NCBI RefSeq assembly: GCF_033283405.1
Contig: NZ_JAWMQR010000013.1
Location: 1-64,000 of the forward strand
Length of the DNA: 64,000 nucleotides
Direction of reading: 5' to 3'
Origin: Halioxenophilus sp033283405
Lineage (GTDB): Bacteria > Pseudomonadota > Gammaproteobacteria > Pseudomonadales > Cellvibrionaceae
Shown here: positions 14,571 to 23,357 of the stretch, piece after piece
Layout of the letters: each line of letters starts with the position of its first letter
Position numbering within the stretch: the stretch's first letter is position 1
Position numbers and translations under genes: made by a program
Notes under the pieces: generated by a model
Database searches by the model: none
The model's input: the letters and a program-made list of their open reading frames with translations, nothing else
Told to the model about the DNA's origin: nothing

Positions 14571-16217
14571 TTGGCGGTATTCGAGGGCTCCATCGCCGGG
14601 CTTGGCAACCGGCAGGCGCGGCAGCGCTCTGCGCAGTTCTACTGGCGCCTGCCCACCTATCTGGTGGCGGCGCTGGTGTTGTTGCCGCTATCGGTGATTG
14701 TCCTCTCCTGGCTCGATCCTCAGCCCGATATCTGGGCTCATCTTCTGGAAACCCAACTGGCGCGCCTGCTCAAGAACACTCTGGTGTTGCTGCTCGGTGT
14801 TGGCGTATTGGTGGCGCTGGTTGGGGTGAGCCTGGCCTGGCTGGTGGCCACCTGTGAATTTCCCGGCCGGCGCTGGCTCGACTGGGGGCTGATGCTGCCG
14901 CTGGCGATTCCGCCCTATGTGCTGGCGTTTGTCTTTCTGGGGCTGCTCGACTACTCCGGGCCGGTGAACACCTTTCTGCGCAACACCTTTGGCTGGCGCA
15001 ACGGCCTGGGCGATGTGCGCTCGGCACCGGGGGTGATTGTGGTCATGGCCCTGGTGCTCTACCCCTATGTTTACATGCTCGCCCGCAGCGCCTTTCTTGG
15101 CCAGGGGCGGGAGCTGATGGACGCCGCCCGCAGCCTTGGCGTGAACCCCTGGCGCGCCTTCTGGCGGGTGGCGCTGCCCATGGCGCGGCCGGCCATTGCC
15201 GCCGGTATGGCGCTGGCGCTGATGGAGACCCTGGCCGACTTCGGCGCCGTCTCCGTGTTTAACTTCGATACCTTTACCACCGCTATTTATAAAGCCTGGT
15301 TCGGCTTTTACAGCCTCTCGGCGGCGGCGCAGCTGGCGTCGCTGCTGTTGCTGGTGGTGCTGTTGGCGCTGTGGCTGGAGCGCGCCGCCCGGCGTGGCCG
15401 CATGAGCCAGAATCAGCGCCTGCAAAAACAGCAGCGCTATCGGCTGGCCGGTGGCCGCGCCTGGCTGGCCAGCGGCTACTGCCTGCTGATTTTTGCGCTC
15501 GCCTTTGCCGTGCCGGTGGCGCAGCTGTTGGTGTGGACTTTGGCCCACCTGCAGGAATTCGACAGCCGCTACTGGCTGTTTGTGAAGAACTCCCTGGTGC
15601 TGGCCGGCACCACCTCGCTGGTAGCCCTGACCGTGGCGCTGTTGGCCGGCTTTGGCCAGCGGCAGTCACAAACCGCGGGTATCTGGGTGCGTATCGCCAG
15701 CCTCGGCTACGCACTGCCGGGCTCGGTGTTGGCGGTGGGGGTGCTGCTGGTGTTGGCCCTAATCGATAACCACCTGCTGGCGCCACTGTACGAGGCGTTG
15801 GGCATTGGCCAGCTGTTGGTGGGCAGCCTGCTGGCCCTGGTGCTGGCCTATCTGATCCGCTTCTACTCGGTGGCCTTTGGCCCGGTGCAGTCGAGCCTGG
15901 ATGCCATTCGCCCCAGTTACCAGGAGGTGGCGCAAACCCTGGGCGCCGGCCGCTGGCGGATTTTGCGCCAGGTCTACCTGCCGCTGTTGCGCCCGGGACT
16001 GTTAACCGCGGCTCTGCTGGTGTTGGTTGATACTCTGAAAGAGATGCCGGCCACGCTGATTTTGCGCCCCTTTGGCTGGGACACACTGGCGGTACGTATT
16101 TTTGAGCGCACCGCCGAGGGCCAGTGGCAGCAGGCGGCGCTGCCGGCGGTAACCCTGGTGGCGGTGAGCCTGGTGCCGGTGATCATGATGATCCGACGCA
16201 GCAGCGAACCGCACTGA
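14571..16217 (+). CDS. Ferric-iron type ABC transporter permease (fused double domain)
   Basis: 548 residues, about 12 transmembrane helices in two similar halves, as in FbpB/SfuB permeases. Each half carries an EAA loop for ATPase contact: M-D-A-A-R-S-L-G-V-N-P-W-R-A-F in the first and Y-Q-E-V-A-Q-T-L-G-A-G-R-W in the second. The start is TTG directly abutting the previous stop codon; no other start near the first helix is better, so translation is probably coupled. The N-terminal 25 residues are basic and cytoplasmic. No ATPase gene follows. Confidence 0.92.
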   Translation: MAVFEGSIAGLGNRQARQRSAQFYWRLPTYLVAALVLLPLSVIVLSWLDPQPDIWAHLLETQLARLLKNTLVLLLGVGVLVALVGVSLAWLVATCEFPGRRWLDWGLMLPLAIPPYVLAFVFLGLLDYSGPVNTFLRNTFGWRNGLGDVRSAPGVIVVMALVLYPYVYMLARSAFLGQGRELMDAARSLGVNPWRAFWRVALPMARPAIAAGMALALMETLADFGAVSVFNFDTFTTAIYKAWFGFYSLSAAAQLASLLLLVVLLALWLERAARRGRMSQNQRLQKQQRYRLAGGRAWLASGYCLLIFALAFAVPVAQLLVWTLAHLQEFDSRYWLFVKNSLVLAGTTSLVALTVALLAGFGQRQSQTAGIWVRIASLGYALPGSVLAVGVLLVLALIDNHLLAPLYEALGIGQLLVGSLLALVLAYLIRFYSVAFGPVQSSLDAIRPSYQEVAQTLGAGRWRILRQVYLPLLRPGLLTAALLVLVDTLKEMPATLILRPFGWDTLAVRIFERTAEGQWQQAALPAVTLVAVSLVPVIMMIRRSSEPH

Positions 16218-16496
16218 TTGCCCGTCCGCTTGTGCCAGCGCACATTTGCGCTTTACTGCTACCGCCCTTTTCCTTTCTAATACGCGCTTTAGGCGCCGTC
16301 GCCAATCATCGCCGCCGTGCCCCAAGGGGCGCTGCGCACAGGCGGCTGAACCCTTTCACCAGCTTCCGGCTGGAAAAAGTGTGCGACCAAGTTACTAAGC
16401 CGTTGTAAGGGTTGGCCTGGCACCTTCCCAGGGCTTTGGTAGAGGCCACTGAGTGAGACTGTCATACCCGGTTGCAGGGAATTTGAGGAATAGACC

Positions 16497-16889
16497 ATGA
16501 GCGAACTACGCAAAGAGCTGAAATACCTGCCCTCTCACGAGTGGGCCCGAGTGGAAGAAGATGGCACTGTCACCATCGGGATTACCGACCACGCCCAGGA
16601 GGCGCTGGGTGATGTGGTCTACGTGGAGACCCCGGAAGTGGGCAGCGCTGTGAATGTCGGCGAAGAGGCCGGTGTGGTGGAGTCGGTGAAGGCCGCCTCC
16701 GATATCTTTTCACCGGTCAGCGGTGAAGTGATTGCCGTTAACGAACAGCTGGAAGATGCCCCGGAGACCGTCAATGAGTCGCCCTACGACGACGGCTGGT
16801 TCTTCAAGGTGCGCCCCACGGATCTCTCCGAGCTGGACGACGCCCTCGACGTTGACGGCTACCAGGCGCTGCTGGAAGACGAAGAGTAA
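16497..16889 (+). CDS. gcvH: Glycine cleavage system H protein
   Basis: 130 residues, full length. It carries the aminomethyl group between the P, T and L proteins of glycine cleavage on a lipoyl arm; the lipoylated lysine is K65 in V-V-E-S-V-K-A-A-S-D. The N-terminal K-Y-L-P-S-H-E-W motif is typical. gcvT and gcvP are not in the window, so this is a detached or second gcvH. The 279-bp upstream region contains several dyads (for example CCAGC-TTCCG-GCTGG, and GCACA pairing with TGTGC about 40 nt later), but I could not fit a glycine riboswitch to it. Confidence 0.97.
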   Translation: MSELRKELKYLPSHEWARVEEDGTVTIGITDHAQEALGDVVYVETPEVGSAVNVGEEAGVVESVKAASDIFSPVSGEVIAVNEQLEDAPETVNESPYDDGWFFKVRPTDLSELDDALDVDGYQALLEDEE

Positions 16890-16900
16890 CGCCTGCCGCT

Positions 16901-17019
16901 GGCCGGCCGCCGGGCCGGCCGCCAAAAGCACCTGCGCTTGCCGCCCCACACAATGATCACTGCCGGTGCTACTCCAGTAACCGGCGGTGCCGGCCCGGGT
17001 AGTGGAAACCGCTACCCGG
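16901..17019. other. GC-rich hairpins between gcvH and rlmI
   Basis: GGCCGGCC-GCCG-GGCCGGCC (16901-16920), and CCGGGTAGTGG-AAA-CCGCTACCCGG (16995-17019, one G-T mismatch). Neither is followed by a T-tract, so they are not clean rho-independent terminators; transcript ends or processing structures are possible. Confidence 0.4.
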
Positions 17020-17083
17020 CGCTACGCAATCGGATACACCCAGGCTTCTGCCTCCCCATCCATCTACCCGCTAAAGCAACTCT

Positions 17084-18268
17084 ATGTCTCTGTCATCGCT
17101 GCAACTGAAAGATAAGGCGGATCGTCGCCTGAAAAAGGGTCATCTCTGGATCTACTCCAACGAGATCGACACCCAGAAAACGCCACTGAAAGGGCTGGCT
17201 GCCGGTGAGCAGGTGGCGATTCTTGGTGAACGCGGCAAGTGTTTGGGGGTGGCGATGGTCAACCCCAATGGCCTGATCTGTGCCCGCCTGGTGAGCCGCG
17301 ACGAGAAGCCTCTCGGGCGTGCCCTGCTGGTGCAGCGCATTGAACAGGCCCTGGCCCTGCGTGAACGTCTCTTTGCCGAACCTTACTACCGCCTTATTTA
17401 CGGTGACTCCGACTGGTTGCCGGGGTTGGTGGTGGACCGCTTTGGCGACGTGCTGGTGGTGCAGATGGCCACCGCCGGTATGGATGCTCTGCAGGCCGAT
17501 ATCGCCGCCGCCCTGCAGCAGGTGCTGAAGCCTGCAGGGATCCTCTTTAAAAACGACCACGGCGCCCGCGCCCTGGAGGAGCTGCCCGAGCGGGTTGAGA
17601 CGGTGGGCGAGGTGCCCGAGCGGGTGCTGGTGCGCGAGAATGGCGTTGACTTTGAGGCGCCGGTCTTTAGCGGCCAAAAGACCGGCTGGTTTTACGATCA
17701 CCGCGAAAACCGCCGCTACCTGCAGCCGCTGGTGGCCGGCAAGCGGGTGTTGGATGTCTTCTCTTATATTGGCGGCTGGGGTATTCAGGCGGCGGTGGCC
17801 GGCGCCAGCGAGGTGCTCTGTGTGGATGCCTCCAGCGATGCCCTGGATGCGGTAGCGGCCAACGCCGAACGCAACGGCCTGAGCGAACGGGTGGCGGCGC
17901 TGGAGGGCAAGGCGCAACCGGCCTTGAAGGCGCTGCTGGAGGACGGTGAACGCTTTGACGTGGTGGTGATGGATCCTCCTGCTTTTATTAAACGCAAGAA
18001 AGACCAGAAAGCGGGGGAGGCGGCCTACTACCATTTGAATGAGTTGGCCATGCGTCTGCTCAATCGCGATGGCCTGCTGGTGTCGGCCTCCTGCTCCATG
18101 CACCTGCCGCGCGAGACGCTTACCGAACTGCTGCGCTCGGGCAGCCGCCATATCGATCGCCAGTTACAGATCTTCCACCAGGGCGGCCAGGGGCCGGACC
18201 ACCCGGTGCACCCGGCCATTCCCGAAACCGACTACCTCAAGGCGCAGTTTGCCCGCGTTTTTCGCTAG
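17084..18268 (+). CDS. rlmI: 23S rRNA m5C1962 methyltransferase
   Basis: 394 residues, close to E. coli RlmI (396). An N-terminal PUA domain (about 1-80, with K-G-H-L-W-I-Y-S-N-E-I) is followed by a linker domain and a Rossmann methyltransferase. The SAM-binding loop is V-L-D-V-F-S-Y-I-G-G-W-G, with acidic V-D-A-S-S; motif IV is V-V-M-D-P-P-A-F; the catalytic Cys region is S-A-S-C-S-M. RlmI modifies C1962 of 23S rRNA. The gene is convergent with the HAD phosphatase gene, 6 bp apart. Confidence 0.92.
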   Translation: MSLSSLQLKDKADRRLKKGHLWIYSNEIDTQKTPLKGLAAGEQVAILGERGKCLGVAMVNPNGLICARLVSRDEKPLGRALLVQRIEQALALRERLFAEPYYRLIYGDSDWLPGLVVDRFGDVLVVQMATAGMDALQADIAAALQQVLKPAGILFKNDHGARALEELPERVETVGEVPERVLVRENGVDFEAPVFSGQKTGWFYDHRENRRYLQPLVAGKRVLDVFSYIGGWGIQAAVAGASEVLCVDASSDALDAVAANAERNGLSERVAALEGKAQPALKALLEDGERFDVVVMDPPAFIKRKKDQKAGEAAYYHLNELAMRLLNRDGLLVSASCSMHLPRETLTELLRSGSRHIDRQLQIFHQGGQGPDHPVHPAIPETDYLKAQFARVFR

Positions 18269-18274
18269 GGCGAT

Positions 18275-18928
18275 TCAGCGCAGGCTGATGATCGGCCAGT
18301 TGTTCGCCTCGGCGTGGGCGCGCAGCCGGTCGTCTGGATCGACCGCCACCGGATTGTCGACCTGGCCCAGCAGGGGCAGATCGTTAAATGAGTCGCTGTA
18401 GAAATAGCTGTTGTTGAGGTCGCCGGCGTAACCCGCCAACCACTCCTGTAGCCGTATCACCTTGCCGCCCTGGTAACAGGGGGTGCCCACCACCTTGCCT
18501 GTGTAGTAACCATCGATCACTTCCGGTTCGGTGGCGAGCAGCTCATTGATGCCCAGCCACTCGGCGATGGGGGCGGTGACAAAGCGATTGGTGGCGGTGA
18601 TGATCAGCAGGTCGTCACCCTGGCTGCGGTGTTTTTCAATCAGTGCCCGGGCTTTGGGCAGCTCCATTTTGGCGATCTTATCGGCCAGGAAATCCTGTTG
18701 CAGCTGGCGCAGCTCGTGTGGTGGGCGGCCGACGATGGGGCCCAGGGCAAAGGCGGAGTAGGCGATAATATCGAGTTGGCCGGCCAGGTAGTCCTGGTAG
18801 AAACGGTCGTTGGTGGCGCAGTGTTGCTGCCAATTTACCAGGCCGCGTTCGGCCAGGTATTCACCAAAACTGTGGTCACTGTCTCCGGCGATCAGGGTGT
18901 TGTCCAGGTCGAAAATTGCGAGCGTCAA
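18275..18928 (-). CDS. HAD-IB family phosphatase (SerB/CicA-like)
   Basis: 217 residues. HAD motif I is D-L-D-N-T-L with nucleophile D8 context F-D-L-D-N-T; motif II is the Thr in I-I-T-A-T-N; motif IV is Y-S-D-S-F-N-D-L-P. Between motif I and II lies the helical cap (A-G-D-S-D-H-S-F-G-E-Y) typical of subfamily IB phosphoserine-phosphatase-like enzymes. The physiological substrate is unknown; small phosphorylated metabolites are usual. It is transcribed divergently from rppH. Its position next to rppH is also seen in pseudomonads. Confidence 0.9.
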   Translation of the reverse strand: MTLAIFDLDNTLIAGDSDHSFGEYLAERGLVNWQQHCATNDRFYQDYLAGQLDIIAYSAFALGPIVGRPPHELRQLQQDFLADKIAKMELPKARALIEKHRSQGDDLLIITATNRFVTAPIAEWLGINELLATEPEVIDGYYTGKVVGTPCYQGGKVIRLQEWLAGYAGDLNNSYFYSDSFNDLPLLGQVDNPVAVDPDDRLRAHAEANNWPIISLR

Positions 18929-19078
18929 ACGGCGGCCTCACTGCTGCTGGGTATTAATAAGAAGGCGCTGAGCATACTCACCGGATTGGTGCTGCTCAAG
19001 CGCTCTGTTAGTTTGGGGGCTATGAAAGTTTTGAAATAATCGTTTATATTCTCCCTTTGCCTTGCCCGGAGAGAGATT

Positions 19079-19576
19079 TTGATAGACGCCGACGGATTTC
19101 GTCCCAATGTGGGAATCATTCTCTGTAATGATGTCGGCCAACTGCTTTGGGCGCGTCGAGTGAATGGTCATGACGCCTGGCAATTTCCTCAGGGCGGTAT
19201 TAAAACCGACGAGAGTCCCCGCGATGCGCTCTTCCGTGAGCTCTACGAGGAGGTGGGGCTGACCGAGGAGCATGTCGAGCTGCTGGCTTGTACCCGTGGC
19301 TGGCTGCGCTACCGTCTGCCGAAGCGGTTGATTCGCCAGGGCAATGTGCCGGTTTGTGTCGGCCAAAAGCAGAAGTGGTTTTTGCTGCGCTTAAAAGCGG
19401 AGGAGTCCGCCATCGACCTCAATCGCTTCGGTCATGCCGAGTTTGATCGTTGGCGTTGGGTCAGTTACTGGTATCCACTGGGAAAAGTGGTTTCCTTTAA
19501 ACGGGATGTGTATCGGCGGGCGTTGAAGGAACTCTCCAGCCACCACGCCCAGTTGGAAGAGGCCTGCGGGCGCTAG
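19079..19576 (+). CDS. rppH: RNA pyrophosphohydrolase
   Basis: 165 residues. RppH removes pyrophosphate from 5'-triphosphate mRNA ends and so initiates decay. The protein starts I-D-A-D-G-F-R-P-N-V-G-I-I-L. It has W-x-x-P-Q-G-G-I-K leading into the Nudix box G-G-I-x5-E-x7-R-E-L-x-E-E-V-G-L. The start codon is TTG at 19079, just after GGAGAGAG; no ATG would keep the conserved N-terminus. ptsP follows 9 bp downstream, the conserved rppH-ptsP pair. Confidence 0.96.
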   Translation: MIDADGFRPNVGIILCNDVGQLLWARRVNGHDAWQFPQGGIKTDESPRDALFRELYEEVGLTEEHVELLACTRGWLRYRLPKRLIRQGNVPVCVGQKQKWFLLRLKAEESAIDLNRFGHAEFDRWRWVSYWYPLGKVVSFKRDVYRRALKELSSHHAQLEEACGR

Positions 19577-19585
19577 CGACACTCC

Positions 19586-21859
19586 ATGCTCAATGATCTG
19601 AGAAACCTCGTTCAGGAAGTTAACAGTGCCCGCGATCTGCAGGTGGCGCTGGATGTTATTGTCACGCGTGTGCGTGAAATCATGAAAACTCAGGTCTGTT
19701 CCATCTATCTGCGCACCGCCAGTGGTGAGTATCTGTTGATGGCCACCGAAGGCTTGAAGAAAGAGGCGGTGGGTAAGGTCAGCCTGTCGGCGGAAGAGGG
19801 GCTGGTCGGTTGGGTGGTCGCCCGGGCCGAGCCCATCAACCTGGAGAACGCCGCCCAGCATCCCCGCTATCGCTATTTCCCGGAGACCGGCGAAGAGCGC
19901 TATCAAGCCTTCCTGGGGGCGCCGATTATCCATCACCGCCAGGTGATGGGGGTGCTGGTGGTGCAGCAGGTAGAGAACCGCCGCTTTGACGAGAGCGAAG
20001 AGGCGTTTCTGGTAACCGTCTCCGCTCAGTTGGCCGGGGTAATCGCCCACGCTGAGGCCACCGGTACCCTCGAAGCCATCGATACAAATCGCAAGTCTGC
20101 CCGCTTTCATGGGGTTGCCAGTGCCTCCGGTGTGGCCATTGGTACCGGCGTGTTGGTCACGCCGCCGGCGGAGTTGAGCAGCGTTATTGCCGCCACCAGT
20201 GACGACCCCGAGGCCGAAGTTGCCCTGTTGCAGCGTTCCCTGCAGCTGGCGCGGGAGGATATTGAACATCTGGCCGGGCAGCTGAAGAGCCGGTTAACAC
20301 CGGAAGAGTTGGCGCTGTTTGATGCCTATCTGGCCATTTTGGGTGATGCCTCTCTTATAAAAGAGGTGGATGCCCGCATTCACCAGGGCGACACTGCCGC
20401 CTACGCCTGGAGCCAGGTGATTTTGCACCACGTCTCCACCTTCGCCAGTATGAATGACGCCTACCTGAGTGAGCGTGCCGCCGACCTGCGCGATCTTGGC
20501 CGGCGAGTGCTTGGCCATCTGCAGAAGTCCGCCGCCCGGGAGCGGATCTACCCGGATAACACCATTCTGGTGGGTGATGAGCTCACCGCCACCATGCTTG
20601 GCGAGGTGCCGGAGGGTAAGCTGGTGGGTGTGGTTTCCGCCCAGGGTTCCGGCAACTCCCATGTTGCCATTTTGGCGCGGGCGATGAATATTCCCACGGT
20701 GATGGGGGCGGTTGATCTGCCCTTCCTGCGTCTCGACCAGCGGCCGTTGATTGTCGACGGCTACCGTGGCAGCGTTACCAGCGATCCGAGTGATGAACTG
20801 CGCCGCCACTACGAGGCGATTGTTCGGGAAGAGAAAGAGCTGGTCGAAGACCTCGCCTCTTACACGGATCTCCCCTGTGAAACGCTCGACCACCACCGGG
20901 TTGCCCTGTGGGTGAACACCGGTTTGATGGTGGATGTGATGCGCTCGTTGGAGCGGGGCGCCGAAGGGGTAGGGCTCTACCGCACCGAGGTTCCCTTCCT
21001 GCTGCGCGACCGCTTCCCCTCCGAGGAGGAGCAGCGCAAGATCTACCGCGAGCAGCTGCAGGCGTTTCACCCGCACCCGGTTACCATGCGTACGCTGGAT
21101 GTGGGCGGCGACAAATCCCTACCCTATTTCCCCATTGAAGAGGCCAACCCGTTTTTGGGCTGGCGTGGTATTCGGGTAACCCTGGATCACCCGGAGATCT
21201 TCCTGGTGCAGATCCGGGCCATGCTGAAAGCCAGCGAAGGCTTGGATAACCTGCGCATTATGCTGCCCATGGTCTCCAGTGTGGCGGAGTTGGAGTCGGC
21301 CCAGGTGCTGATCTACCGCGCCTTCCACGAACTGCTGGACGAAAATTATGCCATCACCCTGCCGCCTATTGGGGTCATGATCGAGGTGCCGGCGACGGTT
21401 TATCAGGCGCGCGAACTGGCGGCCCGGGTTGACTTTTTATCGGTGGGCAGTAACGACCTTACCCAATATCTGCTCGCCGTGGATCGCAACAATGCCCGCG
21501 TGGCGGGGCTTTACGAGTCGTTGCATCCGGCGGTGTTGCGCGCCCTGATCGAGATAGTCCAACAGGCCCACAGCCAGGGCACACCGGTGGGTATCTGCGG
21601 CGAGCTGGCCGGTGACCCCGGTGCCGCCATGCTGTTGGTGGCCATGGGCTTTGATGTGTTATCGATGAACGCCGCCAACCTGCCCAAGGTGAAGGCGGTG
21701 TTGCGCTCCATCTCACTGGAGGATGCCGAAGGGCTGCTCAGCCAGGTGCGCGATCTGCCCGATGCCGCCAGTATTAACCACTGCGTGCAAGAGGCGTTGA
21801 AAAGCAGCGGTGCCTACAAGTTATTGCGCTCCTCGATGGGTGAAACCGTTTCCCTCTGA
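19586..21859 (+). CDS. ptsP: Phosphoenolpyruvate-protein phosphotransferase, nitrogen-related (EI-Ntr)
   Basis: 757 residues: an N-terminal GAF domain (about 1-160), then enzyme I. The phosphohistidine loop is Q-G-S-G-N-S-H-V-A-I-L-A-R. The PEP-binding barrel has M-R-T-L-D-V-G-G-D-K, W-R-G-I-R and the conserved active-site Cys in G-I-C-G-E-L-A-G-D. PtsP starts the PTS-Ntr phosphorelay (PtsP-NPr-EIIA-Ntr), which links nitrogen and carbon status to regulation; the GAF domain senses glutamine/2-oxoglutarate in E. coli. NPr and EIIA-Ntr genes are not in the window. Confidence 0.97.
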   Translation: MLNDLRNLVQEVNSARDLQVALDVIVTRVREIMKTQVCSIYLRTASGEYLLMATEGLKKEAVGKVSLSAEEGLVGWVVARAEPINLENAAQHPRYRYFPETGEERYQAFLGAPIIHHRQVMGVLVVQQVENRRFDESEEAFLVTVSAQLAGVIAHAEATGTLEAIDTNRKSARFHGVASASGVAIGTGVLVTPPAELSSVIAATSDDPEAEVALLQRSLQLAREDIEHLAGQLKSRLTPEELALFDAYLAILGDASLIKEVDARIHQGDTAAYAWSQVILHHVSTFASMNDAYLSERAADLRDLGRRVLGHLQKSAARERIYPDNTILVGDELTATMLGEVPEGKLVGVVSAQGSGNSHVAILARAMNIPTVMGAVDLPFLRLDQRPLIVDGYRGSVTSDPSDELRRHYEAIVREEKELVEDLASYTDLPCETLDHHRVALWVNTGLMVDVMRSLERGAEGVGLYRTEVPFLLRDRFPSEEEQRKIYREQLQAFHPHPVTMRTLDVGGDKSLPYFPIEEANPFLGWRGIRVTLDHPEIFLVQIRAMLKASEGLDNLRIMLPMVSSVAELESAQVLIYRAFHELLDENYAITLPPIGVMIEVPATVYQARELAARVDFLSVGSNDLTQYLLAVDRNNARVAGLYESLHPAVLRALIEIVQQAHSQGTPVGICGELAGDPGAAMLLVAMGFDVLSMNAANLPKVKAVLRSISLEDAEGLLSQVRDLPDAASINHCVQEALKSSGAYKLLRSSMGETVSL

Positions 21860-21943
21860 ATAGGTGTAATTGGCCGGTTCGCAGAGGCTCGAACCGGCTG
21901 GTGTAGTTGTCAGCCTCAAGTTGGTCGAGTGCAGGAGGCGTGA

Positions 21944-22477
21944 GTGCACAGCGAAAAGCAGAGCGTGGTTTTGATTGGTATGCCCGGTGTGGGCAAGAGT
22001 ACCCTGGGGGTGCTTTTGGCCAAGGAGTTGGGCTTGGAGTTTGTCGATACCGATCTCTCCATTCAGACCCGTGAAGGCAAAACTCTGCAGGAGATTATGG
22101 ACGAGCGGGGCTACCTGGAGTTGCGGGCGGTGGAAGCGCAGGTGCTGTTAGAGCTCAACTTCGACTCCGCCAAAGTGGTGGCCACCGGCGGCAGTGCCGT
22201 CTATAGCCCCCAGGGGATGGAACACCTGCAGGCAAGCAGCCATGTGGTGTACCTGTCGCTGTCGCTTTCAGCCCTGCGCGAACGTATTCATAACTATGAA
22301 CAGCGCGGCATTGCCCGGGCGCCGGGGCAGTCGTTTGAATCGCTGATGGAGGAGCGGGTGCAGCTCTACCGTCGCTATGCCGATACCGAAATCGACTGCG
22401 AGCAAAAAACCCCACAGCAGTGTTTGCAGGCCATTCTTACCGCTCTGGCCAAACTCGGATTACCACTGAAAGGCTAG
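21944..22477 (+). CDS. Divergent shikimate kinase-like P-loop kinase
   Basis: 177 residues, GTG start at 21944 preceded by GCAGGAGGCGTGA. The Walker A is G-M-P-G-V-G-K-S-T (12-20). Shikimate-site residues D35/D37 (F-V-D-T-D) and R61 (L-E-L-R-A-V-E) are present, and E-E-R-V-Q-L-Y-R-R-Y-A-D fits the adenine/shikimate lid region. The normally invariant G-G-G of shikimate kinases reads T-G-G-S-A-V (81-86), and the usual R-P-L-L is replaced by A-R-A-P-G-Q. It is probably a paralogue of AroK rather than the housekeeping enzyme. Together with the next gene it interrupts the usual ptsP-lgt adjacency. Its 3' end overlaps the NRDE gene by 18 bp, tail to tail. Confidence 0.7.
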   Translation: MHSEKQSVVLIGMPGVGKSTLGVLLAKELGLEFVDTDLSIQTREGKTLQEIMDERGYLELRAVEAQVLLELNFDSAKVVATGGSAVYSPQGMEHLQASSHVVYLSLSLSALRERIHNYEQRGIARAPGQSFESLMEERVQLYRRYADTEIDCEQKTPQQCLQAILTALAKLGLPLKG

Positions 22478-23233
22478 GGTTTCCGTGCGGTTGGGGGCTT
22501 CTGGGTTGTGGTTGCGCTCCAGCCAGTGACCGCCGCCATGCCGGTTCATCAAGACGATGGTGGTGGTGCGGGTGCCATAGCCATCGAAACCATTCACCTC
22601 ATCCCGCCGCCGTGCCGGTATAAAACGCGACGACAAATAGCGCTCCTGGTCCTCGCCGATGCCGGTTTCCGGCAGGCCGCTGGCGGCCTCCTCGGTATCC
22701 CCCATGAGATTAAATAACCCCTCTATGTCGACGGTGTTTTCTTGCACTAGTTTGGTGAATTCCAACTTGCCATTCACCACTTTGGGCCATGGTGTGTCCA
22801 GCAGGTGGTTGGAGAGGCCATAAATGCCGCCGCTCAATTGTTCGACGGGGCGCCCGCGGTTGCTGCCGTAATAGAGCTCTTTGACACTTCCCAACAACAG
22901 ATTGAAACCGGTGTAGTCAGTACCTGTCAGACCCTGAAGGTAATCGGCCGGCGATTGCTCACCAGCAACAAAATCGTGCACCAAAAAGCCCCGGCTGCGG
23001 GTGCCAGTTCCCTGTTTTGGATCACGAAAGTTGGTGACGGCGGCGAAGCGGCCGTTGCGGTTGACCGCCAGCCAGGTGCCACCTTGTTCTTGATCACGCC
23101 CTCCGAGCAGGTTAAATTGCGGAGCCCAAAAGTGCCCAGGCAGGCTCGCCCGCTGAAAAAACTCGTCGCGATTGCTGGCGATAATAAGCGGCCACTCGGG
23201 GTGTTGCTGGTAGGCGATGAATATCAGGCACAT
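22460..23233 (-). CDS. NRDE family protein
   Basis: 257 residues from the ATG at 23233; the frame extends upstream, but the conserved family start is M-C-L-I-F-I-A-Y. The namesake A-S-N-R-D-E-F-F follows near residue 22, then W-L-A-V-N-R-N-G-R-F-A-A-V-T-N-F-R. The family (transport and Golgi organisation 2 / T10 in eukaryotes) has an Ntn-hydrolase-like look, with Cys2 exposed after methionine removal, but its biochemical role in bacteria is not settled. It is divergent from lgt. Confidence 0.88.
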   Translation of the reverse strand: MCLIFIAYQQHPEWPLIIASNRDEFFQRASLPGHFWAPQFNLLGGRDQEQGGTWLAVNRNGRFAAVTNFRDPKQGTGTRSRGFLVHDFVAGEQSPADYLQGLTGTDYTGFNLLLGSVKELYYGSNRGRPVEQLSGGIYGLSNHLLDTPWPKVVNGKLEFTKLVQENTVDIEGLFNLMGDTEEAASGLPETGIGEDQERYLSSRFIPARRRDEVNGFDGYGTRTTTIVLMNRHGGGHWLERNHNPEAPNRTETLAFQW

Positions 23234-23357
23234 AGAATAGATAAAACCGTCATAAAGGCGGTCTAGTCTACCGCAATTGCGGCCCGGAGGTGGTGCCGCC
23301 AAAACGTTGAATCACTCGCCTTCGGCCACCCGCCGTTGGCGTCATGCGGAGCAGTTT

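Noticed and set aside
16218..16496. Possible glycine riboswitch before gcvH
   Set aside because: Dyads exist, but the conserved glycine-aptamer core sequences could not be placed.
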